A stretch of 64,000 nucleotides of DNA from Flavobacteriales bacterium (GTDB lineage: Bacteria; Bacteroidota; Bacteroidia; Flavobacteriales_F; PHOS-HE28), in assembly GCA_016705545.1 (NCBI GenBank), contig JADIYA010000001.1:558001-622000 (forward strand), written 5' to 3'. Shown one piece after another: positions 17,702 through 27,416 of this stretch; the first letter of the stretch is position 1; every line of letters begins with the position of its first letter. The notes under the pieces were generated by a model. It searched no databases. It was not told where the DNA came from and saw only the letters and a program-made list of their open reading frames with translations. The position numbers and the translations under genes were made by a program.

Positions 17702-19693
17702 CTAGGGCCTCACCACGCGCTCCACGAGGCGCTTGCCGGTCACTTCGATCACCACCAGGTAGGTGCCTGGCATGTCGGGAAGGCGCACGGTGAAGCTCCG
17801 CTCGCCGTTGCGGCGCAAAAAGGCTAGGCGCGATCCCTTCATATCGAGCACCTCGATGCTGCGCACCTTCTCGCTGATGCCCTCGATCCGGAGCAGTCCA
17901 TCGTGAACAGGATTGGGGAAGATGCGGATGCCCGCTTCGGCGAGGTTGTCGATCTCCAGGCTCGTATCCACGATCACCTCCTCCTTCACCAGTATCGGGC
18001 TGCCGTCCTCGGCCTCATACATGTCCCGGAAGGTGTCGATAGCGGGCGTGTTGAACTCGAACATCTCTTCCATCCAGCGCGGCGGCGCACTCTGGTACCA
18101 CACGCGCGCCGTAACGGTGATCGCCCCTGAGTAACCGCCCATGGCGATCTGGTAATGCGTGATGTCCGTTCCGCTGCCCTCGGTGCCATTGGGATACTTG
18201 TTGAAGTCTAGGTCGGCCGGCGGCACGCCCGCGATCAGCGTGGTGTCGTAGCTGATGTGCGAGGTGGAGAAGCCGAGAGGCGTGAGGCGGTTGTCCTTCA
18301 AAGGCTCCTTCGCGCGTTCGAGCACAGTGGTCTTATCACCGTTCACATCGCCCATGACCATCTCGTAGATCTGCGCCTGGTCCTCACTGTTGATCACGTC
18401 ATGGTGCGGCTCCCAATCGGCATCGTGCCCCACGACTTCGTACGTGCCGTCCCAATTGCCGCTGCGGAAGAGGGTATTGCCCGCATCGTCCTGCACATGC
18501 AGCTCGATGAACGCGCGGCGCGCGGGATAACCGCTGGGGAACTTGTGACCGGCGAGGTTGGTGAGCTTCACGTCGATGGAGGCCAGGTCGGCGGTGCGGT
18601 CGACCACGGTGGTCTCGATCAAAAGCGTCTGCTGTTGCAGCATTCGTTCGGTCCGGGCAATGGTGCTGTCGAAATGCACCTGGTTGGCGGTAAGCTCAAG
18701 TGCGGTGTTGTTATGCTTGAGCAGGTTCAGCATGAACACGTTGGCGCCGACAAGGTGGTGCTTGCCGAACGGCGTGCGCGGAGTGAGGAAATCGTAGAGA
18801 GCGGAGATTACCACGGCGTCGTCGATACGCGGCATGTGGCAGGCCTGGCAGCTGAGCCCGTTCTCGGGGTCCGCATCGGTGTTGAAGGAGGAGTTGAGCC
18901 ACTCGTGGTAGGTGGCCTGTTCCACGAACTCATCGCCGGTGAGATTGCCGTCGAGATCGGCGGTCTCAGTGATGAGCGTATGGCAGCCAGCGCACGTGCC
19001 CGCATCGGTGATGTGCGCGCCGTAGAGCGGCTCGTAGCCAACGAAGCCGGCCATGGGCGATCCGAAAATGGGCTCCTCTTCAGGTCCACCGAAAGGGCCG
19101 TAGAGGATGCCGCTGGTCTCGAACTTCAGGTTGCCGCTGAACAGCAGGCCCAGACTATCCGGCTTCTGCATGTGGCAGGCCAGGCAGCTCACGCCATCAA
19201 GGGCGATGGGGTCCTGCACGAGCTCAGCGATGCTGAAGGGCCCTGCACCCATGAGGTGCTTGTCGTAGCGGCCCATCGGGGCGTGGCAACTGGTGCACTT
19301 GTCCTCCAATGCCGTCTGATGGCCCGGATTCACGCTCACCTCATGGCTCACCTTGGCGCGCCAGAAGGGATCACGGGCACTGTTGCCCATCATGGAGCTG
19401 CGCCACGCATCAATCGGGTTCACATCGTTGCCGTTGGCATCGCGGTTGGCGAACACGGGGCCGATGTTGTCAGGGCCATGGCAGCCGTAGCAATCGCCGC
19501 TGGCGCGGAAGAAGTTGTTGGCGCCGCTGGAGAGCCCTTGTCCGCCGCCGCGGAAAGCGTCGATCTCGGCCTGCGAGTGGTACGCCTTGGCTTCCGGGAG
19601 CCGGTCCTGGTTCCAAGCCACCAGCACGGACACGAGGCCCAGGATGACAGCGAAAGCGAAAGTGCGAGCGGAGAGCGTACGGATGCGTTTCAT
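17702..19693 (-). CDS. Five-haem c-type cytochrome with T9SS sorting domain
   Basis: This 663-residue exported protein begins with a hydrophobic leader (about 10-27). Five CxxCH haem sites follow: CYGCH (68), CTSCH (about 132), CLACH (about 170), CAGCH (about 233) and CQACH (about 283). The layout resembles multihaem cytochromes of the c554 type. A beta-rich domain spans about 340-550. The last 85 residues are a T9SS type A sorting domain (IRIFPNPVHDGLL, ending RVVRP), so the haems should be carried to the outer surface. Extra histidines such as HHLVGANVF could serve as distal ligands. A T9SS-exported multihaem cytochrome is a candidate surface electron-transfer protein or reductase; the substrate is unknown. 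Confidence 0.88.
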   Translation of the reverse strand: MKRIRTLSARTFAFAVILGLVSVLVAWNQDRLPEAKAYHSQAEIDAFRGGGQGLSSGANNFFRASGDCYGCHGPDNIGPVFANRDANGNDVNPIDAWRSSMMGNSARDPFWRAKVSHEVSVNPGHQTALEDKCTSCHAPMGRYDKHLMGAGPFSIAELVQDPIALDGVSCLACHMQKPDSLGLLFSGNLKFETSGILYGPFGGPEEEPIFGSPMAGFVGYEPLYGAHITDAGTCAGCHTLITETADLDGNLTGDEFVEQATYHEWLNSSFNTDADPENGLSCQACHMPRIDDAVVISALYDFLTPRTPFGKHHLVGANVFMLNLLKHNNTALELTANQVHFDSTIARTERMLQQQTLLIETTVVDRTADLASIDVKLTNLAGHKFPSGYPARRAFIELHVQDDAGNTLFRSGNWDGTYEVVGHDADWEPHHDVINSEDQAQIYEMVMGDVNGDKTTVLERAKEPLKDNRLTPLGFSTSHISYDTTLIAGVPPADLDFNKYPNGTEGSGTDITHYQIAMGGYSGAITVTARVWYQSAPPRWMEEMFEFNTPAIDTFRDMYEAEDGSPILVKEEVIVDTSLEIDNLAEAGIRIFPNPVHDGLLRIEGISEKVRSIEVLDMKGSRLAFLRRNGERSFTVRLPDMPGTYLVVIEVTGKRLVERVVRP

Positions 19694-19797
19694 GCGTTGC
19701 GATGGGCGAGCAAGATAGACGGGCGCACCGCCCGCTTGCTGACGCGGCTCAGCGACTCACTTGAAACCCTGTCGGACCCCGCTTGGTTCGCTGCGGC

Positions 19798-20349
19798 TCA
19801 GCTGCCGCGTTGTCCGCCCCGACGCACGGTGGCGGCTTTGGGCGCGCCACTGCTCGCCGGCTTCACCTTGGCGGCCTTGTCGGCCTTCTTCTTCGCGGCC
19901 TTCTCGACGGTCTTCTTCTCCGGAGCGGCCTCTTTGTGCTCGGCCTCTTTCGCCGGCTCCTCCTCCTTCTTCTCGAACTCGCCGGCCTTCAGCAGCTGTC
20001 CGTACCAGGTGAAGAGCTTGCGTACATCGCTGGCGTAAATGCGCGAACGGTCGGCAGTGGGCAGGGCCTTGAGCAGCGCCTCCCAAAGCGTGTTGTCGTC
20101 GCTCTTCGAATCAACGGCGGCGCCTCCGCCGTTCACCTCGTGCAGTTTCGCGAGCACGTCCTTCAGCAGCACATCGTCGCCGGTGGTGAACATGCTGATC
20201 TCATCGAGGCTGCTCACCTTCACGCTCAAGGGCACCGGTGCACGCTTGCCATCGGCCAGCGATTCGGTGATGATGGCTTGGCGGCCTTGCGCCACGACAC
20301 GGTGCAATCCGGGCTTGCCCGCTACGGTGATGATCTTGCTGAGGTCCAT
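19798..20349 (-). CDS. DUF5606 family protein
   Basis: This 183-residue cytosolic protein has a conserved N-terminus (MDLSKIITVAGKPGLHRVV, then IITESLADGKR and LDEISMFTTGD) that I recognise as the Bacteroidota-restricted DUF5606 family; function unknown. Residues about 1-115 are the globular domain, including the NTLWEALLKALP...DRSRIYASDVRKLFTWY segment. The remaining 65 residues are a low-complexity Lys/Ala/Glu tail, which is variable in the family. The ATG at 20349 gives the family-typical N-terminus; an upstream start would add 15 unrelated residues. A good TAnnTTTG element lies just upstream. Confidence 0.82.
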   Translation of the reverse strand: MDLSKIITVAGKPGLHRVVAQGRQAIITESLADGKRAPVPLSVKVSSLDEISMFTTGDDVLLKDVLAKLHEVNGGGAAVDSKSDDNTLWEALLKALPTADRSRIYASDVRKLFTWYGQLLKAGEFEKKEEEPAKEAEHKEAAPEKKTVEKAAKKKADKAAKVKPASSGAPKAATVRRGGQRGS

Positions 20350-20357
20350 TGTGGGGA

Positions 20358-20365
20358 CAAACTTA
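20358..20365 (-). promoter_or_regulatory. Putative -7 promoter element of the DUF5606 gene
   Basis: The minus strand reads TAAGTTTG, an exact TAnnTTTG match, only about 9 bp before the start at 20349. If it is used, the mRNA has a very short leader. Confidence 0.35.
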
Positions 20366-20490
20366 ATTGCTGGCCAATTGGGGGTTGGGCCCACCGCTGA
20401 ATTGGTCGGGATTGTTCAACCTTCATCAGGCCTTGGCCCGTGAGCTAGCCCAACACTCACCTCTCCACCCAAAGCGTATTACTTCGCCCC

Positions 20491-21297
20491 ATGCGCGACT
20501 TCGGACTTGGCCTCAACGGCTTCTTCGGCGCCTTCCGCTTCACCCTGCGCAATGGCATGGGCTGGATGTTCCTGGTGCCGATCGTGCTGTGGGTGGCGCT
20601 CTTCTATGGGTTCTTCCATGCCATGGAAGGCATGGTGGAGGCCGCCAGCGCGCAACTGGCCGTGTGGCTGGAGCTGCCCGTGGCTCAGGCCAGCGCCGAT
20701 GACTGGTGGGAGAGCTTGAAGGCCGCCGTGAACGGTGCGCGGGAGACGATCGTGCGCTGGATCCTCCGCCTGGCTATCGGCTACCTGCTCTTCGTTGCCA
20801 ACAAGTACATCGTGCTGGTGCTGCTCTCGCCGTTGCTGGCCTATGCGAGCGAGCTGGCAGAAGAGAAGCTCACCGGCAGGCGATTCCCGTTCAGTTGGCG
20901 GCAGTTGATGAAGGATGCCCTGCGCGGCGCACTGGTGGCCATGCGCAACGGCGTGCTCGAGCTGGCGATCACCGTAGCCATCTGGGTCGCTTCATTCTTC
21001 CTGCCGCTCATCACCCCCATCAGCTTCATCCTGCTCTTCCTGGTGTCGTCGTACTTCTATGGCTTCAGCATGTTCGATTACGTGTTCGAGCGGAGGCGCA
21101 TGCGCATTGGTGAGAGCACGCGGGCGGTGAACAGCCAACTAGGCGCCGTGCTGGCCAACGGCATGTGCTTCAGCCTGCTGATGAAGATCCCGCTCATCGG
21201 CTTGATGCTAGCGCCGGTGATGGCCAGCGTGGGCGCATCGATCACGGTGCTGGAACGGGAGAAGCAGGCACTGATGCGGAATCCGTCGGAAGGGTAA
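20491..21297 (+). CDS. EI24/CysZ-like integral membrane protein
   Basis: This 268-residue protein has about four to five hydrophobic helices (around 25-45, 95-125, 148-190 and 225-250). The pattern FGAFRFTLRNGMGWMFLVP, the SPLLAYASELAEEKLTGR loop, and SYFYGFSMFDYVFERRRM match the EI24 domain family, whose best-known bacterial member is the sulfate permease CysZ. Transport of sulfate or a similar anion is possible but not shown by the sequence. It stands between divergent DUF5606 and a convergent broken gene whose 3' end overlaps it by about 56 bp. Confidence 0.72.
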   Translation: MRDFGLGLNGFFGAFRFTLRNGMGWMFLVPIVLWVALFYGFFHAMEGMVEAASAQLAVWLELPVAQASADDWWESLKAAVNGARETIVRWILRLAIGYLLFVANKYIVLVLLSPLLAYASELAEEKLTGRRFPFSWRQLMKDALRGALVAMRNGVLELAITVAIWVASFFLPLITPISFILLFLVSSYFYGFSMFDYVFERRRMRIGESTRAVNSQLGAVLANGMCFSLLMKIPLIGLMLAPVMASVGASITVLEREKQALMRNPSEG

Positions 21298-21921
21298 GGG
21301 TATCCGTCACGGCGTTGACCCCTGCGGCACTCGGCTCCAAGGACGGGTCTGCGAGCCACTGATGGATGGAGCGCTCATCCACGATCAGGTCCTCGATCAC
21401 GGCTTCACCATTGAGCACGCGCACCAGTACGTAAGCCGGCAGCGGCTGTGACACCTGGCCATCGTTCCATTGCGGCTGCAAGAGCTCCTCGGTCTTCGCG
21501 CCGTCCCCTTCCTCCAGGTAGAAGCGGTCGAAAGGCAGGAACACGCGGTCGATGCGCTGCTCATTCGCCGAGTTGAATAGAACTGCGGATGAACGCGCCC
21601 TAGCAGGAGGTTGTCCACCAACGCAGTTATCCGCGCGAATCCTGCGGAGTCGATGCCCAGGATGGCATACGCCCCTTGCTCATCAGGCTGCAGCCCTGCG
21701 ATGGGTCACCGGATCCGGCGCTTGCCAGGAACCGCGCTCTCCGCCTCGAAATCGAGACGCACGTACTCGCCCCGGAAGGGATCGCGCGGATCTATGGGCG
21801 CTGTCTTGAACTTGAACACCTCGCCTTGGCTGAGCACGCGCTCGCGGCCCGCAATCATCCACGCCGGTACGGCGAGCTGCGCGAGCGCGATGCCGAGGAA
21901 GAGGAGCGGCTTGCGGTTCAT
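21242..21921 (-). pseudogene. GDYXXLXY-domain protein, interrupted by a stop and a frameshift
   Basis: The 5' part (21706-21921) encodes a single membrane helix (about residues 5-24) followed by FKFKTAPIDPRDPFRGEYVRL, the hallmark of the GDYXXLXY family. An in-frame TGA at 21706-21708 stops it. The same frame then continues with family-like sequence (DEQGAYAILGIDSAGFARI). Near 21590 the frame changes again, and 21242-21544 gives the family C-terminus, including LPFDRFYLEEGDG. At least one nonsense and one frameshift lesion are therefore needed. The gene overlaps the DUF2157 gene by ATGA, and the two families usually occur as a pair. The lesions may be real decay or sequencing error. Confidence 0.75.
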
Positions 21922-23213
21922 GCGCTATGCTTCTGCTTATCGCGCTGGCGCACCATGCGCAGGTTCATGTACAGGAAGCCGCCGCCGATGGCGATGAAGG
22001 CCAATCCGCGCAGCGCGAAGCTCATGTCCGTATCGAGGAAGCGCAGCAGCACGGTGAGGCCGATGATGGCCAGTCCGAGGTTCATGCGCTTGAGCGAATC
22101 GGCTGCGATGCCCGCGCGCACCGTGACCACGCCCATGGCGAGCAACGCGGCGTTCACGAGCAACGGCGCCAGCCAAGGTTGCAGCAGGCCAGCGCCATAA
22201 CAGAGCGCGAAGAAGCCCATGGCCTCCGGGTAGGGCCAGCGTTCGAGCGGTCTGCGCCGCTTAAGCGACATCGCATACCCGACGATTCCGATGCACGCCA
22301 AGACTGCGATCACGGTCGCCTCGCTCGCATCCACCATGGACCAATCCCGATCCGCCGAGCGGAATCCCCAGGGCTCGCGATAGCTGAGCACGAAGAAATT
22401 GATGAGCACCGCCGCCCCGCCAACGAGCGCCCACGGCCAAGAGCGCAGCTCGCGGCCCGCGTGCAGCCATGGCACCAGCGTGAAGGCCGTGGCCACGCCC
22501 AACAGGCCGAACACATGCACGATGCTCCAATCGCGGTAGAACCATTGTGAGATCAAGCCCACGCTCAGTGCTGCGAACAGACTGAGCCACCAGAAGCCGA
22601 TGCGCTCGCCGCTGATCCGTGCTTCGCGGAGGTACATGGGCACAGCAGCCAAGAGCAGCATTAGCGAGGACCAAGGCATGGCCATGCGACCAGGGCCATC
22701 CCAGTGATAAGCCGCCGCATGCCACGTGACCGTGGCGATGTAGCCGAGCGAGACGATTAACGAACCGGGCAGGTAGAGCAGCGGCAGGATCAGCAGCGCG
22801 CAGGTGAGCAGGTAGCCATCGAGCGACCCGTCGATGTGGTAGATCTGGCTGATGAGCGCTACGCACGCGAAGAGCGCGCAGGCGAGGAAGACGGCGCTGC
22901 CCTCACGCCATGCGCGGACATCGGGCTTGGCGCGCAGCGCATGCCAGACCAGCGCCTGCCCGATCAGCACCGGCACAACCGCGAGCACCGTGCGCACCGG
23001 CCGCGAGAAATCGTCCCAGTTGTGGGCCACGATGAGCATGATGCCAAGCCCCACGAGCAAGCTGCCCAGGATGGCGAACACGAGCAGCATTCGACTGGTG
23101 CCCTGTGCGGCATCGCTCGTATAACGCGCGCGGATGCGTTCGGCCTGCTCAGCGGCGATGAGCCCTTCGCTCACGAGCTGCGGTAGCGCATCGAGGAGCT
23201 TGGGCGCGGGCAT
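21918..23213 (-). CDS. DUF2157 integral membrane protein
   Basis: This is a 431-residue protein. Residues 1-45 are a soluble helical region (LLDALPQLVSEGLIAAEQAERIRARY), the conserved N-terminus of DUF2157. About a dozen hydrophobic helices follow, beginning with LVGLGIMLIVAHNWDDFSR, which includes the family's AHNWDD-like motif. Function is unknown; the usual partner is a GDYXXLXY protein, and that gene follows here with an ATGA overlap. The ATG at 23213 fits the family N-terminus; the open frame upstream adds 87 residues that do not look coding. It is divergent from the broken T9SS gene with about 250 bp between. Confidence 0.82.
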   Translation of the reverse strand: MPAPKLLDALPQLVSEGLIAAEQAERIRARYTSDAAQGTSRMLLVFAILGSLLVGLGIMLIVAHNWDDFSRPVRTVLAVVPVLIGQALVWHALRAKPDVRAWREGSAVFLACALFACVALISQIYHIDGSLDGYLLTCALLILPLLYLPGSLIVSLGYIATVTWHAAAYHWDGPGRMAMPWSSLMLLLAAVPMYLREARISGERIGFWWLSLFAALSVGLISQWFYRDWSIVHVFGLLGVATAFTLVPWLHAGRELRSWPWALVGGAAVLINFFVLSYREPWGFRSADRDWSMVDASEATVIAVLACIGIVGYAMSLKRRRPLERWPYPEAMGFFALCYGAGLLQPWLAPLLVNAALLAMGVVTVRAGIAADSLKRMNLGLAIIGLTVLLRFLDTDMSFALRGLAFIAIGGGFLYMNLRMVRQRDKQKHSA

Positions 23214-23466
23214 GGGGTGAAGGTAGAATCGTGGGGGACACACGGAAGAAGTCTTCAATGATTCAACCAGATGCATCCGCGCGGTGCTAGGTACCGATGC
23301 CTCAAGAGCGCAGTGATTGCTGGTACAGTTAGGAAGGGTGATCAAGGCCCCGACCAATCGTGCCACCATGACCGAGCTGACCACCATGACCCATGCAGAA
23401 ATCTGAATCCAAAGCAGTGCTCTGCTACATCCGCGCCTATCTTCCACCTCCCAAAGCCGAAACCCC

Positions 23467-26048
23467 ATGCGCACCGCAGAACCGCAGAACCGCAGAACCG
23501 CAGAACCGCGCCTAAGCGCTTAGGCTGGTTAGCCGCCATGCTCCTTGGAACGACTGCGGCGGCACAGAGCCCTCCTGTATTCCCGCCCGTGCCCAACGAC
23601 GATGTGCAGCAGAAGGGTTACGGCCTCTGGTCGAATCCCGGCTGGGTGATCGACACCGACGGCGAACTGCGCGAGGATGTGCTCTTCGTTTCGGAAGGCG
23701 GCTTCCCGCGCACCTTCATCCGCAAAGAGGCCAGCATGTCCTTCACGCATGCTGTGCTCGATACGGCCTTCGGTGGCACGGACACCTTGCGGCGCCTGGA
23801 TATGACCGTGGTGGGTGCCGAAGCCCTTGTACCCCGATGCGCTCGGCTCATCAGAGAAAATCGAAGAGCGCCACTTCTACCTGCCGCATTGCGGACCAAC
23901 GGGCGTCACGAACGTGGTGGGCTACAACCGGATCGTGTATCCCAATGTGTATCCGCTCATCGACCTCTGGGTCTTCAGCGGCACGCCTGGCCAGAAAGTG
24001 ATGTTCGTGATGTGGCCGGGCGCTGACCCCAAGGACATTGAGCTGGAGTTCACGGGCCAGAACGACTTGGGCGTTGACCTCAACGGCTGGCTGCGGATCC
24101 TGCTCGCCGATGAATGGATCAGCTTGCCGCAGCCGGTGGCCTACCAGTTCGATTCGCTCAATACCATCCTGCCGCTGCTTTGGACCGTGGAGTACGAGCC
24201 GCAGGGAACACCGGCATCGTAACGCTGGAATACGATGCGTACGACCCAGCATTGCCGCTGGTGTTCTTGATCGGGCCGCCGCCATTGGGTGGGCAGCCGT
24301 ATGAAGAGGTCGGTCTGTGCTGGAGCACATACATCGGTGGGAATGGGAACGACATCACCAACGATGTGGAAACGGATGCAGCCGGGAATGTCTTCATCAC
24401 CGGTAACACCAAGTCGGACTTCTTGACCTTCCCTGCGGGTCCTGGTCTCACGTATTCCATATCGGGCAATGAGGTCGTGTTTGTTTCCAAATTCGATGCG
24501 GACTACCTCATCCAATGGAGCGCCTTCCTTGGTGGGGACGTGCTCAGTTGTTCATGGACCTATTCCAATGCCATTACCATCCGCGAAACCCCGAGCCAGC
24601 GCATCCTGATCGGTGGAATGACGAATGAACAGGACTTCTGGACGATTGACAATGACCCCGCTTACTTCAGTGACGACTACATCGGACTCTTCGGCATGGG
24701 ATTCCTTGCCGAGTTTGATCCTGATGGGTTATTGATCTGGTCCACCTATTTCGGCCAGGATGCTGAGGTGAATGGAATGGACATAGTACCTGGGACGCAT
24801 CATTTGGCTATTTGCGGAGAAATACAAGGTCTGCTTCCAGAGGTGCAATACGGCCCTCCGGTGAATTCGATGGATCTGCCCTGGTCTCTGGTCAGTAGCG
24901 ATGCGTTCATAGCCCTCCTCGATGTCACCGACCAGCTATACATGCGCTCCTACTATGGCGGCGCCCTGGACGAGAAGGCCCTCGCAATCCGAGCAGACGG
25001 CCAGAAAATCGTCGTGGCTGGCCATACCCCGAATGCCGGATTGGCCGTTGAGAACCCTGGCGGAGTCGCCTACTGCGAGCCGCATCACGGTGGGTTCGAC
25101 ATCTACTGATCGAACTCAGCAACAGCGAGTTGTCCTTTGGTCCACCTATCTCGGTGGAAGCCTGAATGAGTATCTCGGCGGGATGGCTTGAGCATCGGGC
25201 CAGAACGCGATGTTTTCCTCACCGGAAGCACCACGAGCCCAGACCTCGAGATCGTGAACGGACCCGGTTGGTACGATGCGGTCTACGATGCGAACCCGAT
25301 TCAACCAGAGAATGGCCTCATCGCCAGCTTCGATGGCGCAGATCGTTCACGCGAGTGGGTGACCTATTGGGGCAAGGAGACCCATGGGACATCCATCCTT
25401 CAGGAGCAAACGAACGACGACCTCATACGCATTGCCGGCATCAGCTATTTCGGATCCGTTCCTGTGACTTCTTCCGCGGGGGCGTACAATCAACCGGAAC
25501 TGGAGGAGACCATCTATGGCAGCTACTTCGCGACGTTCAGCGACATGCATGCTATAGAGCATGTGACGCTCTTCGGTGGTGGATACAGCCCTCCCCAGAC
25601 CGGAATTCGAGCTATGGCGCAATCCCCTGCGGGGACATTCGCTGTTGGCATACATGTCAAAGCCTTTTCGCCCTTCGGCTACTTTCCGTTGGACGATAAT
25701 CAAGGGACCGCTTGGACAGATGTGCTGTACAACCACCTCGCTGGATCGGTTGGGTGGGGACGGCTTCCTCACGCTCTTTGCTCGGAGCTGGCCACGGGCA
25801 TCCCGTGGGCCGCGCCAGCTAGTTCCACAGAATTGCGCGGGTCGTACCAGGATGGCCTTTTGACACTCTCAGGAGCCGATCTTGTGGGGCAAGGCTATGC
25901 CATCTGTGACGCGGTAGGCCGCATTTTGCATAGAAGTAATCGGCCACTCCAAGCGGATCGCACCTCGGTTCAACTGCCGATCGTCGCAGTCGGCCTATAC
26001 ACGCTCCGGTTAACCGACGGTCGTTTTGCGAAGTTCATCGTGCCATGA
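23467..26048 (+). pseudogene. SBBP-repeat/DUF7948-like T9SS surface protein, multiply frameshifted
   Basis: One protein of about 840-860 residues is spread over alternating frames. A signal peptide region is near 23515-23560. Fragment 1 runs to about 23815. Fragment 2, about 23815-24200, has NRIVYPNVYPLIDL, typical of the DUF7948 domain before SBBP repeats. Fragment 3, about 24205-25107, holds SBBP-type repeats such as WSTYIGGNGND, ETDAAGNVFITG and WSTYFGQDAE. A short piece with WSTYLGGSLNEYLGG follows to about 25185. The last, 25188-26048, ends in a sorting-domain-like tail (VGLYTLRLTDGRFAKFIVP). At least five indels are needed, near 23815, 24205, 25107, 25135 and 25187. Four of these look like single missing bases. 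The ATG at 23467 precedes an 8-bp repeat that decides its frame. Confidence 0.78.
23474..23505 (+). repeat. 8-bp tandem repeat, four copies, at the 5' end of a surface-protein gene
   Basis: Four perfect copies of CCGCAGAA follow the ATG at 23467. With four copies this ATG is out of frame with the signal peptide (TTAGGC...GCCATGCTC region); with three copies it would be in frame. Eight is not a multiple of three, so unit gain or loss would switch translation, the usual layout of a phase-variable gene. Confidence 0.7.
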
Positions 26049-27406
26049 GGCACATCCGATTCTCCCTGGCATTCTTTGTCCTGGTGATTGGCTCATGCGA
26101 CCGGGCCATTGCACAGGATTGGGCCAGCATGCACATGCCCGGTGATCATGCGGGCTGGGGCGACCTCTACATGGATGAGGTCACCGGAACCTTGTACACG
26201 ACCGGTCTCCATCAATTGAACTTGAATGGGTCATACGGCGTGTTCGCGTACAACGGTGCGCAGTGGGATACGATCGGTCTTTTCGCGCAAGGCTTTCCCA
26301 AGGCCATTCTGCGTTACAACGACACCTTGTTGGTGGCAGGCGGGTTCTACAGCCCAACGGATGGCATGCCGGACCGCATCGCCTACCTCGATTCGAGCGG
26401 TTGGAATCCATACGGGGAATTCGATGGGGTCATCAATCGCTTACGGATCATTGACGGCGAACTCTATGCGGTGGGATCCTTCGAACTGGTTGATGGCCAG
26501 GCGTGCGATGGCATCGTCAAGCGCATGGGCGGCCATTGGGAACCCGTCGGTGATTTCGGCGACGTCCTCAATGCCGGCCTCTACGATGTGATCAAGTACA
26601 ACGGAGACCTGGTGGCTTGCGGCAACATGGGGGTCGCTGGGCCTTCGGAGGATGATGTGTTCATCTACGAGAACGGGTCTTGGAGCGCACTTGGCGGTGG
26701 CCTGCTCGGCTCGGTGAGCCTTGCATACGCGATGGCCATCTACAACAATGAGCTAATCATGTGCGGACAATTTTACCTAGGAGCGGGCAATGCGGGGCAT
26801 TGCATCATGCGCTGGAACGGCAGCATCTGGCAGCCTTTGGGCGTGGGCATAACCGACTCTTCGGATTCATACCAAGCCGCGCCAAGCACTTTCGCGTTGG
26901 CCGTGCAAGAAGGCAAGCTCTTCGTGGGTGGCGGGTTTTGGTTCGCAGGGCATGTGCCAGCGCAAGGTGTTGCCGTGTGGGATGGCGATGTGTGGTGCGG
27001 CTTGGGAGCGCCCTTGCCGGATGGCGTATTCGACTTGGAGTTCTACAATGACACCCTGGTGGCTCTGTGCGCAGGGAATACAGTGGATGGCCAGTACAAC
27101 TCCGGAGTTGTGCGTTACCTGCACACCACTTACAACGATACCTGCAGCTTGAGCACAGGCATGGCCATCGCCGAGCGGCTGCTGAACCCTTTGCGGCTTA
27201 TGCTGTGGATGGCCAGTTGCGTGTGCCGGGTTAAGGGATGGGCCTCCGTTTCTATTATCGCTCCCTCTGGCCAATCCGTGCGAGCAGGTCAAGTTCTCAC
27301 AGGAGGCGGGCGATGCGCGCCTATCCCGATTGGCACGCTCGGCCCAGGCGTTTATCTCCTCCGCATCACCGGCTGTGGAGCAGTTCGCTTCACGGTTGGA
27401 GATTGA
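26045..27406 (+). CDS. Secreted beta-propeller-like protein with T9SS sorting domain
   Basis: This 453-residue exported protein has a signal peptide (1-23, ending AIAQ) followed by repeated 45-55-residue blades with kelch-like patterns: YNDTLLVAGGFYS, IDGELYAVGSFEL, YNGDLVACGNMG, YNNELIMCGQFYL, QEGKLFVGGGFWF. The C-terminus resembles a T9SS type A domain (SIIAPSGQSVRAG, LGPGVYLLRITG). Residues translated from about 27199-27232 look wrong (many Met, Trp, Cys), while a neighbouring frame gives YAVDGQLRVPG, which fits the domain. A compensating pair of indels is therefore likely. The start overlaps the preceding stop as ATGA, so it is coupled to the broken SBBP gene. Base composition looks more AT-rich than surrounding genes. 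Confidence 0.75.
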   Translation: MRHIRFSLAFFVLVIGSCDRAIAQDWASMHMPGDHAGWGDLYMDEVTGTLYTTGLHQLNLNGSYGVFAYNGAQWDTIGLFAQGFPKAILRYNDTLLVAGGFYSPTDGMPDRIAYLDSSGWNPYGEFDGVINRLRIIDGELYAVGSFELVDGQACDGIVKRMGGHWEPVGDFGDVLNAGLYDVIKYNGDLVACGNMGVAGPSEDDVFIYENGSWSALGGGLLGSVSLAYAMAIYNNELIMCGQFYLGAGNAGHCIMRWNGSIWQPLGVGITDSSDSYQAAPSTFALAVQEGKLFVGGGFWFAGHVPAQGVAVWDGDVWCGLGAPLPDGVFDLEFYNDTLVALCAGNTVDGQYNSGVVRYLHTTYNDTCSLSTGMAIAERLLNPLRLMLWMASCVCRVKGWASVSIIAPSGQSVRAGQVLTGGGRCAPIPIGTLGPGVYLLRITGCGAVRFTVGD

Positions 27407-27416
27407 TGGTTGGCAC

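Noticed and set aside
23474..23505. Short tandem repeat considered as an attachment or origin site
   Set aside because: No integrase, replication gene or second copy is present; the position at a gene start fits a coding repeat better.
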